64,000 nucleotides of DNA from Apostichopus japonicus (Eukaryota; Echinodermata; Holothuroidea; Aspidochirotida; Stichopodidae). A model generated the notes under the pieces. It saw only the letters and a program-made list of their open reading frames with translations, was not told the origin of the DNA and ran no database searches. Numbering within the stretch: position 1 is the first letter of the stretch; every line of letters starts with the position of its first letter. Shown in pieces: positions 39,501-51,500 of this stretch. The translations under genes and the position numbers were made by a program. The stretch spans positions 19,073,999 through 19,137,998 of the forward strand of contig NC_092565.1 of the NCBI RefSeq assembly GCF_037975245.1, given 5' to 3'.

Positions 39501-42500
39501 ACTCCCCCCATATTGAATGAAAGAATCCGAGGAGCTTGTAACCTGATAACTGTCACGTAAAACATAACGTGAACTCTGACCTCAAGCTCTCCAGACAGGT
39601 TCTTGAGTGTTGCAGTAAAAGCTAACTGTGTAACAGTGTACTGTTATATCTAAACAGCTGACTGATTATGTATAAATGACAGACAAGCTGAACGTACGTA
39701 CGGACCCATGGAATATTTTGACTGCTGTGTTCAGCCAGGAGTAACAATATCGCTAGCCTACACTATAGATATGTGAACTTTTGTTGGAAAGGCGTGATGA
39801 TATATTTGAGGAACAAGCTGTGGGCATATTTCCACGGACGAATTTCATGGATAACTAGTTTGTGATTTACTCTAATCAAAGTGCAGTCATGCCTGATGGG
39901 TGAAACATGACATAAGGCTAGGCCTAACTGTGTTAGTCCTTTGTGTCGACTTAAAAAAAAATATTTGTAACGAGCATGTTTGTGTAAGACACGCACAACA
40001 TAGGCCAATGCTAGGCTACTGTTTAATACATAATGAGTGTCCTAGATTATGGCCTGTAGCCTAGGCCTGTAGCCTTTAGCATAGACTAGGCTATCCTATT
40101 GACTATCAAGAAAACCAACCTGGGCAAGGTCCTAGCCTAGAGCCTGTATGACATAAAATCGCGCAGATACAGAGACAGGATAGGCTTGCAAAGGTAATAT
40201 GGAGGCTGCTGCACCTTAACAGCTGGTAAACGTTTTTTTCTTAAATGAAAGAGGACACCCTTAGGACAGGTATCAGCCCACATGCCACAATGTTCAAAGC
40301 AATGTTATTTTATTTTGTTGACAACTATTTCTGAGTCAAGGGCGATCTGAGACCTTTTAGGAATTTCAGGTAAAAAGGTCAATTAAGGTCATAGCCTCAT
40401 AATAGCAATGTTGCTTGTAAGTATGGATTAGTCTAGTGAATCATTTGTGGTGTATATAGCAATGAAGGTCAAAGGTTATCCCTTGTTCGGTGTTGGCCAT
40501 TACTTTTCATTCCACAGAAATAAACTTTTGTTATTTTCCAGATCAGGGTGAACTTTGAAGCTTCTCATAGAGGGGTTGGGGGGGGGAGGTTTGGGGGATT
40601 GGATGGAGGAATGTAAAGGAAGATTTACTGGATGTAGAAGGGCACTGTTGGATTTTGCCATTCGAGCCCTTTGTTACTAAGAGAAATACTACTGTGCCTC
40701 TCAAATGACCATAACAATAGTATGCATTGTTGAATACTGTCTCTAAGATCATGTCATTGCTTTAACTTGAGTGCTTAGTCCATTTACAGGTGTTAAGAGG
40801 TCACTTTGTACAATGATTTACTTATTTGATCTAAGTCCTAGATGTTGAAAGCAATTCTGTTGTACAAGTTGGTGATAACTTAATTGTTTTTACATCCAAT
40901 CCCCAAACTAAATGGGGAGTGGACTTGTGACCCAATCCTAGGAATAATTGCTGCCCTTGATAATGAGTTATATAGTTAGTAAGGTAAAATAATAACTTGA
41001 AATTGAAAGTAAAAGCATTCGGCACTGATTACGCTCTAATGACCTTGTTTGTTTGATTTGCAGTATCCCAGCTCTGGCATTGTGTCTGAAAGGGAAAGGT
41101 TACAGAAGCTTGCAAGCTCCATTGACGTCAAAAATGATGATCACCTATACAAGCATGTCATGAGCCAGTTAAAGCCTAAATACATTGGTCTGTCCTCGGC
41201 CGAGAAGAAATCTGAAAAGATTTTGATCGGGGACAGTATTGGGTCTGCAATAAAGTCCCACAGTAGCCAGGGTTTCCAGGTATTCCAGCCTTACAAGTCA
41301 GGATCTGGTTCGAACAAGCCATCATCAGGTCTGAAGTATGAGGAAGCCCGACCCGGTGTCCCTGTCAGGACAGAGCATAACAGACTGAAGTCTGCTCCCG
41401 CGTACATGTTACCGTTTCAGCCAAAGACGCATTTGGAAGGATATGTACCCTTTGGACACACAGTATCGTCTAGTAAGAAGCATGAGGACAAAGGTGACAA
41501 TGGCCTGCTGGGACACCGTGGTTCCTCTCACTCCCCACATGGTATCAGTCATGAGGACAAGAAAGGTATCCCCAATCCACCCCCTCTCATAAAGAATGAA
41601 CCGGGTCTCGGAAGCCATGACTACAGGGACGGCCACACAATTCATGAGATGGGTGCTAAAAGTTTGTGGGAAAAACAAATTGTGGAGAGTCTCAAGGCGC
41701 AGCAAGGCCTCCTCCCTGTTAAGTCAGAGGGGCCCTATTCAGTGCCAGTCATTGTTCGTAGAAGTGAAAGTGGACACCACCCTCACATGCAGCACATTGA
41801 CTCGTCTCCATTGAAGGTTGCATCACCTCAGCAGTTGTCTCGTGCTGCTCTCCAGACAATGGAAGTCAAGTCTATGAGCACAGCGTCGTCCAGTCGTGCA
41901 ACTCTCTCTCAGAGTTCCCCCGGTGTTAACATAAGTACTAGTGTAGTTTCCCAGTCATCCATTTTGATGAATGCACTTAGACCCTCAGAGCATCACCACC
42001 ACCACCACCATCATCATCATCGTAAAGTTGACAAACAGTCCTATGAACCCAAGGACCTGAGTCTGGGTACCAAGAGGAAGTCCCCAAATCAACCGATGGC
42101 AGTGAAAAAGCGAGTGAAAGAAGCGGCGGTTATGGGCGTGGCCACGAGTGATAAAGACTTCAGAAAGGCTGGTGCTGTTACATCATTTTCAGAGCATTGC
42201 CAGTCATACCAACCCAAGGAACAATCTTCACTAGTATCTGGCGGGGGCGTTACTCATGCCAAAGTCAGTGAAAATGTGGAACTTAAAATAGAAAAGGTGG
42301 ATCAGTTGAAGAGAGTGCCACCCGATCCGGGTTCTGTCCAGAGACTTACGGGTCTGCCAAATTTATTTGCCAAAAATGGGTCGTTGTCGGACAGCGAACG
42401 CTCTCGATCCGTGTCTCCTAGGAGCATGAGCGACTCCTCCGACAGTCGGAAAACAGCGTCGCCGAACAGGACGGCTACGGGTCATGTCAAGTGTAAGAAA

Positions 42501-45500
42501 GCTTGGCTTCAGAGACTCTCGGAGAGTACAGATTCCCCTCCTCCACCAGAGGAGAAGAAGGATTTCAAGTCAGGAACGGCGGCGAAATCTTTGCCAAACG
42601 GACACATACATTCCCCTAACGCTACTAGCACTGTTACAGAGAAATCTACAGTCACCTTATCAGACATTCAGAAAAGCATTCCAGAACGAGTCTACGATTT
42701 TGACAGTATGTCAACTTGTTCAGACAGTTCATCAGCCTCTGGTGGCAGCAAACCTCGTCAGAGGCGGAGTAGGGAGAACAAGAAAAGCCGAAAGAGGACA
42801 GCTAGCCCTCTGGTGGTGAATCCTTCATGCATCATCGATACATCGCATCATCCTCTGGTAAACGGTCTAAATCTTGGACTCGAAACTAAGGTGAAAGTGG
42901 ATGGAATGGGAGACCATAAGCAGGTCGTAAGTGAACACTTTTAATGCACGTACTTGTCCAAAGTAGGTGGAAGGGGGTGGGCGGAGGGCAGGGGTTGTAT
43001 TGTTGCTTATAAATATCATTAGAAAAAACTTGGGATCTTGGAAGTTCTATATTTTATGCTTTTGGAATTGATGTCGGACAATGCTTGTTACGCAAACCAG
43101 TTACTCACAAATGTGGAAGGAAAAGGTTATTTTCAAGGATAACCTCAAAATGGTAATTAGTTCTATTAATAGTTTACTTGTTTTACACTTTAACCCTTAG
43201 TTATGAGAAAGGAACACAGCAGTGAGCAGATTGCTTTTGTTTCAAATAGCCAATGCAATAAATTCCTGAGAAGTGTTATTTAACTGCTTAGGATGTAGTG
43301 TAGGTTGGCAAATAGTCTATTGAACTTGTCCTTTAGCCCGGACATTCTTATATGTAGTCATCCCTGCATCCTGCTGTGAGCCTAGAACTAGGTCAGTTTC
43401 AACTTGGGTTGTTGTTAAAGTGTGTCTTTGGTTGCATGACAGTATTACCTTTTCTATCACAATGGAAAAGAATGTGTTTGTGTGTGTAAATTTGTGGGGG
43501 AAGGGGAAGGGGAGGGGGAGGGGACTGGAACCAACCTGGAATTGTTTAGATATCTTGAGAAAGTTGGCAAATATTTTCCCGACCCCTGGTGAGCATTAAA
43601 AAAAGGTCGGATTTCTCACCAGATTCAACAAATTTCATTGTTGAATCACCCTCCCCCTCAGTTGATTTTCTCATTGCGGTTGTAGTTTGCAGCTAAAATG
43701 TCATTCAGACCATCAAATCTTTTAACATATGTGAGTGCTGAGACATGTCTTGTCCTCTGTGCCCCTATTTGGCAGCAGTTTGAATCCCAAATTTCTGTCT
43801 GTTTGACTGGTTTCTACATGAAGAACCTTCTACTTTTCCTGGCGGTGTTGTCTTACACTTCGTCCGTTTTTGCATTTTACTCATGGCGTAGTCACACATC
43901 TATTAGTCCTGCTCTGCCTCCACACAACAAGTTATGAGTCATTTAACCACTGCTACTACTCTCTCGAGGTTCAAATTTCACTTTCTCTCGTATCTCTGTT
44001 TGGTCTTACAGACAGCGTCATTGATTGATCTTATGACGGAGGCTCCTAAGAAGAGGATCGTTACCAGAGCACACAAAGAGAAAGACAGAGAAGGTAAATA
44101 TCCGATACCTCTCACGGAAAAAACAAACCTTAGTCTTCAGGCACTGTGTCATTGTTTAAGACAGCTGAAGGAACTGAACAGATTGACCTCATGGTCTCTC
44201 TTCTCCACCGTATTTAATGAGTGTGCTGATGATATCTGGGTGACTCTGCCAAGTTTGGCGAAGATGGGAGCAATTGTGTTAACATTGGAAAAGAACAATT
44301 TGATGTAATCTGAGATGATTCCTTTCAGTGATACTTTAATAAACATGAATATTGTTACAGTCTGAACATATAAAGAGAACTTTCTAGTAACATAATATCT
44401 GGGATAATTTCTGAGAGACAGACATTTTGCCGGAATCACCTTCTCTTTATGTGAGACGAAATCGATGTAGAGATAAATGCAGAGACTACCTCACCATCAC
44501 AAACATGTTTGTTCATTATGATTCATGCCGCTTCATTATTTCGTACGAATTCAGTTCAGTCAGCACGTTAAAATTTGTTTTTTTTTTATCATTATTCCAG
44601 CTTTCAATTTGGAGAGGTCTCTATCCAAGCCTGCCATCTCCAAGTTGAAGAAGACCGGCGAAGCTTTCCTCCAGGACGGGCCGTGTACCAACATCACGCC
44701 GAACCTGATGAAGTGCAGGGAGTGTCGAATGAAGGGGAACAAACAGTCCAAGCTGAACATCTTCTGTCGATTCTACGCCTTCCGGAGGCTCCGGTACAGC
44801 CAAAAGGGCAACCTCACCATCGCCGGGTTCTCCGAACTGGACCAGTACGAGAAGGAGGACCTGGGCCCCTGGTTACCGACTCGCATCGAGGAGGACGACC
44901 CCAACACGGACTTGGAAGTTTCCAAATATATCATGTTGATGACAGCAGATAAGTTTTGTGAACTAGTGCTGCAAGAAAAAGATGCCAAGGGTGCTTTGAC
45001 ATGTACTGATGGTAATATTTCTGTTCTGGGCATTTTGTTTATCCTTCTTCCCCCCCCACCACCCTCCTGTTTTTTTTTGATTATTGTTATTATCTCCCTG
45101 TTATCGTTCAGGTTTATCACCGGTACATTGATGCCCCGTCTTTTTATTTGCTTGCTGTTGTTGTTATCTCTCTTTGTTTGCTGTATGAATGTGTTTATGA
45201 ATTATATTGCATAGCAACCGTGTCATCCGTCTTCCAGCGTTTACATTGAGCTTTTATCCAGATTGGGAATTCCAGGTTGACTCTTCTTCAGCTGTTGTTT
45301 GATCATCGTCAGAGTTGATGTGATAGCTTGTCTTGCAAAGCAAGAACTATCGTAGAAGCCATAGCACGGATCCATTTTTTCATGGCCTTTGCAGACGCTT
45401 TCTTGGCAGATCTTATTATTTTAGAAAATTCTTTCTTAAAGCAAGAAATGTGCCTTCCAGACATTCTGCATTTTTGCATAATGTGTGAAGACTTGTTATG

Positions 45501-48500
45501 GTTATTTAACCTCTTTATAGTCAATTATTACATTAAAACCCATTTATGTTAGGATATCTGTGGGCATTGCTACATGAACTATGTTAACATGTAGGAATAA
45601 CCTACTTTGCCCTGACATACTCCCTATCCGGTGATCTAGGGCTGCTGCCCCAAAGTACTAAAGAAATGGCCGAGGGCAATTTTGTACATGCATAAATTAT
45701 CTAAGTATCTCAACAAACTAATTGGCTAACTTTTCATGATGATTGTATCAATGCCAATAGGTAAATTTCACAACTAATGGTCACAAAATAATGAATTGAA
45801 CAGAATACTTGCACCATTAACCAAATTTCAGATTTGTGATATAAAACAGAAGTGTATTAGGGATGTGTGTATCTGAACAAATATCTCGGATAACAAGCCC
45901 TCCTTCCGTGTTTGACCTCTCTAAATTTCTATGCTTTTCTTGCTACTCTTCCCCCCCCCCCTCCCCACATTGCAGGGAAAATGGCCTGGAAACGTCCGGT
46001 GTCTGGTGTCCGTGAAATGTGCGACACGTGCGACACGACGCTGTTCAACATTCATTGGACGTGTCCGAAATGCGGTTTCGTGGTCTGCCCGGATTGCTTC
46101 AAGGCAAAGACAGGCAACTCGACTCGTAGCATGAAGGCGAAGAGCCCGGAGGTCTGGCTGAAATGTATCAAAGATCAACAACATTTACCAGAGAATCTCA
46201 TGTTGACCCAAATCATTCCTGGCTCAGGTAACTGAACATTTCTTAAGGTAGTTTTCGCTCTCGTTCCTGTTTCTAAGAATTCTCGACACACAGTGAAGTA
46301 TGTGCTCTACTCGAGACTGGATTCTATCTTTTTTGTGTCCGTTCGAGCTTGGCATATTAGGCTCCGGATCGTTTCGTGTGTGTTGTGGTCATTCATCTCG
46401 TCACAAACAGGAAAGAACCCTTTTGTTGAGTTAGTTACACACTTTGAAATGACTGCAATTCAAGGTGCATTAATGAAACTGAAAACTCTCTGTGACTCTT
46501 CACCTCTTCCCTTTGTAGCAGCACTCTTGTAGATGGCCTTATGGAAAGCTTTCTTCCTGAAATTGTTCTCTTTATTTGTCAGTGTTTGGCAAAAGAGGCT
46601 GAAGGACTTTCACTCTCAAATCAAGTCTTTAAATCCCTATATATATGTATATATATATATAATTGAAATTGTAGTGAGTTGGAAAATCCAGAACAGTGAA
46701 AAACTTCCAGCCTCCACCAGGATTCGAACCCAGGCCTCCTGCTTTATATGCGGACACCCTAATATATATATATTTGTTTGTTTATGATTTTTTTTCTACC
46801 TCGGATAGTTTTGAGTTAAAAAGTAGGAGATGCAGCTATATAATGGTGTATATGTAGAGAGAGTGGGAAACAATGTTAATGTGGGGTTGGAAAGTAGATC
46901 TTATGCATTCCTAGTTCTTTGCATAATTTCATGATTCCTGGAGCCATTTGGGTGGGACTTGAGTTAGAACATGACTTTCTGTAATAAGTTTTCTTTATTT
47001 TTCAAGTATCACACCACCACATTGTTGAGAGAGAATATAATGGGGTAAGGTGGTGGGTTAGTCAGGGGGTGGGGGGGGGTTAGTCATATGTAAGGTCTTG
47101 CCTAATAACATCATAGCTGGTGCAATTTTAGTGGACTTGAACAGCACATTAGTTCCAGATATCTTGGCATTTCTTCAACAAAAAGGACAATTTTTTTTTT
47201 TTCCGGCTTTGTGGTTATAGGTCTGTTTAAGTAGATCACAAGCTTGTTCTGGCAAAGAAATGTTTTGTTTTGATTGGGATTGAAACGAGTGACCTCAGGG
47301 TTGATTACATGCCATGAGCTATTAAGCCCTTTGGTTTGTTGGGATTCCTGTACAGCCATATCTTTGTGCTGCTGTGTGCCAGTCAGTACCTTGCATACTG
47401 TGTAAGCAGGGATCACGCCCCCCCCCTCCCCCTTTTCATTTGATATAACCATAGAGCAGCAGTGAAGGGATTTCAAGACAAATTCCACCTCTTTACATAT
47501 ACCTGAATGAACCCTGACTGGGAGTTTTATTTATTTATTCTGTTATCACGCAGCTCTTTGGGATATATGTACCCTGGTTCATGAGATCAGGAGAAGATGG
47601 AATTTACCTTCCACATGTCCCTGCTCTCGTCCGAAGTCATCACCCCCTGGAGATGCTGAATCCACGAAAGGAGTAAGTATCTACTTCAAAGGTGAAATGA
47701 ATTCAATTAATGCATGGAGTGTAAATAGATATTTATTTATTTATTTATTCTGGCAACTCTGAAACAAGTGCGGGCAAAACTGGCGTGGGTTATGTTCTGA
47801 CACTTTCAGCGAGTGGATGTCAGAGTAGATGGTAGTATCTCAATTTTTATTAAATCATCGGTTCAGTCACCTTGTAGGACTAGTCTGTGTTCCTTCGCAA
47901 TTAATTTTTGATTAACATATGACCATTTCCCTCAAGCCATTTGTCGCATTACCTCTAGCGTCATACAAAAGTACATACCAACACAGATACCAGCCAAAAC
48001 TAGTTTAAGGTTCATTTAAAAAATGTTCATGCGTGTAGTGAGATAAGGTCTTGGATAATAATCAGTAGGTGACTGCAAATGTCACCTCTACGCCTCACTG
48101 GTTGCAAAACGACGGTCTCAAATTTTGCAAGCAAAATAATCCCAGCTGCATCTTTGCATAAAAAATACACTTCAGCATTTAATAGCTCTGACAACGTTAC
48201 GGATGGTTTGAAGCAAAATCTATCTCGGATGTCGTCTACCTCAATGAGTCAAAATCATGGAAGGCTGATGTACTTCAATGAAACTTGAGATGCTGTTAAA
48301 ACTTAGATTACCATGTAAGCAATAGGGATAGAAACCATCAATGTCTGGTGGCTGTCCTTGATGCAGAGATAGACTGTTTGATCCAAATTCTTGCTTGTGT
48401 ATGGATTCGGTGGTGCAGTTGGTTAATTAGTAATCATGCAAGGGCTGTTAGCCTCTGTACCACAGATGCTGTCCTTGAATTTGCATATCCTCTTCTGCTA

Positions 48501-51500
48501 CAAAAGATGTAATAACTCAAATTAAATAATAATAAATGGAATGATTACAAAACAGATAAAGCAGTCTTTCAATTTAAAAACAACAAAACAATATGTGAAA
48601 GATTAATGTCATTTGTGTCAGTGTAATCAAAACCACCGAGTGAAACTAAATTTTATGATGCAAGATTAATCTAAAGCACAATGTTTAATGAACTTGCCCC
48701 TGCAATTTATCCCTGCTGCAGAATGATGTGAAAACGGAAGTCCAGCCAGAGCAGAATGCAGTCAGCAGCACCATGGTGAGCACCACTGGAAACACCATAA
48801 CTGCCACTTCCAGCAGTACCTCTGCCTTGGATTTCTTAGCGGACGTGGCTACCTCGAGATCTAACGACGCGAAATGTGACTTTGAAGCTCCTCATCCTCC
48901 TCCGTCTCAGAACGGAGAGACGCAAGTAGACTCGAGTTCAAATGTTAAGACAGCAGCAGATACCACCACGGAAATGACCTGTGACCCCACAACGAACTCC
49001 CCCACGGGACAGAACTGTTCCACTCTCAGAGAACTTCTCACCAAGACGGCCAGTAAGATGGGTACCCCCGGGGGACCTGTGGACGGTAGTTCTTTCTTAT
49101 CGGCGTTACTCCCCAAAAAGGAGAACAGTGTCAAGAGCAAACACAGGACTATGACGAGTACCTTTGAGGACATCATAGCCACGGTGGTTGAGCAGCATAT
49201 AGCGGAACCTCGCATCAAACCGGATCGAAGCCTTCAGAAACCCTCCAGAGGGCCGTTTAATATGTTTAAGTCTCCTCCAGCCATCCAGACGGGATCCAAG
49301 AATACCCTAACAGAGTCTAGTTTTCTCTACCCGGACGTCCCTCACTCGTGGCTCTGCGATGGCAAACTCCTTCGACTTCACGAACCCTCTAACAAAGGCA
49401 ACTTCAAGATCTTCCAAGAGCAGTGGGGCAAAGGAGTGGTAAGTTGCAGCAGCGTGCTTTGTGAGAAATCAGTATCGAATTGCATACTCTTAACCAAAAT
49501 ATGGGATATTTAGTGTCTATTAGCCTTGTTTTGTTGCGTTGGTCATAAGAAAGAAGAAAGGGTTTTATATGTTTCCCATATTTCATAAAGTGTGTACAGA
49601 TGAACATTGCTTGAAAGAATTGAATGGTATACGAAGAGGAGTTAGATGCCATGTCTGGTCGGTTTGATTACAAAGTTTTCTTTCATGCAAAACTTTTGTG
49701 CTATAAAAATGTGCGTGGCGTGGTGAGGTAGGAGTAGCAGAATGGCTGCTACAAAGAGACGAATGACTTACTTCACGTGCTTAAAATATTCAGTTATTCC
49801 CATCAGTGTTATAACTTAACAATTGGTTATTGTTCTCTTGTTTATTATCAGCCTGTGTTGGTTAGTAACGTACAAAAACAACTCAAATCCAGCCTCTGGA
49901 ATCCGCGGTATTTCAGCAAGCAGTTTGGTAACATAGAGAACGATCTTGTGGACTGCAGAAAGGGAACGGTCATACAGGGCGCGCCGATGAAAGACTTTTG
50001 GGATGGATTCGAAGATTTGACAAGTAAGTTCAACTCCCCTATCATAGAAGACATACCAGCTAACAGGAGAGTATTGTTTTATGTATGAATCTGAGCATTG
50101 GTAGAATAAATCTACCCAAATTCTGTTTCGCTATCTCCAAAATAGGTCGTGATATATTACCGTAGTTTGGCAAATGAATTACAAAAGTGAATTCTGGGTT
50201 TATTTCTTCCACTTCAGAGCAGGCAAGGTCTCTTTTGACATATCATAGCTTTGAATTTCAGAGTCAAAAGAAGAGAAAGTTTTCATCTAAGTTTCCCCCC
50301 TAGTAAGTAAACTTGGCTTGAAAGCAACGATGTTATTGCATACTTAATTGGTTTGTGTTGGCAATGACATGCAGTGATGTTCCATAGGGACCCTTCAGCA
50401 GACAGTTTGCTTTTAACATTGGCCAATTGCCAAACAAACAATGTTTTCTTAAGAATCTGAGGGGGAAGCATATCTTGATATCGATTCAACATGATTGTGA
50501 ACATTCCATTTTTCTGTTTCAAGGAAAAGCTGAAAGTTATTGCTCTTATCTACTGATATAGCATTATGTCAGTCATGAAGTTATTGAACTTGGCAACATT
50601 TATTAGATCATTCATTTTTCATCCATTATTAAAGTGATGCCCTCTTTTAATGATCATTGTAAGTGTTCCTGGTAGCCAGTGCCAAACAAAAATTTCCAAA
50701 AAAAAAAAATTTAAACAATCATAGGCCAGTAAAATGGTAAAATGTTGTTAAATTTATGCATTTCCTTCTGATTTACCAGATCGACTAGAGACCAAACAAG
50801 GCCAGTCGATGATCCTCAAGCTCAAGGATTGGCCCCCAGCGGAGGACTTCAGTGAAATCCTACCGGAGCACTTTGAGGACCTGATGGGTAATCTACCTCT
50901 CCCAGAGTACACCAGACGAGATGGGGTACTCAACCTATCGTCACGTCTACCAGACTTCTTTGTCAAACCAGACCTTGGACCAAAGATGTACAATGCGTAT
51001 GGTGAGTTCCACCGCTGCTGGGAGGTTATCTCACCCAGGGGTGCTAGAGAGAAAAGAATCACACTCTGTGATATTAGAACATTACGTCGAGTATCTTAGA
51101 AGACTGCCTTCCATGCGAATGTTTTGTAAAATGTTTTGTAAAGTGTAAAATGTGGCATCTCCAAGACAGTTGTGAAGAACATGTAAGAAATGAGACAATT
51201 TGATGGTTTCTAAGAACTGTTCTGGTGACGATTAAAACTTATTAATGAGGTGTTGGAACTGAGTATTAAAAAACCACAAGGACTTGAAGGGATCATAGAT
51301 GTTTTGCAAGGCGTAACAGTAAGCTTAGCATATGAAATTCAAATAGAATTTGTCTTTTCTTTTTATGAAGAAAGTAAAGGTAATTGTTGATCTGACCAGC
51401 AGACTTTTGTGTTATTTCAGTATGAATGAATAGTCAGTTATTTCAGTATGAAAGAACAGTCACCATCAATCCAAACCATCTTCTATTTGAGATGTATTCT

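Noticed and set aside
44525-45214. Single-exon reading of the whole open frame
   Set aside because: Only 44601-45011 is KDM3 exon; the ends run into intron past a pyrimidine-tract acceptor and a GTAATA donor.
46700-46765. Functional tRNA gene on the minus strand
   Set aside because: The B box is present, but the T-stem does not pair properly and no acceptor stem or A box could be placed; it is better read as a SINE remnant.
48079-48288. Possible extra KDM3 exon (Ser/Asn-rich frame)
   Set aside because: It sits at a plausible place, but no donor follows (only a weak GAT/GTACTT), and the flanking exons already join in phase 0 without it.
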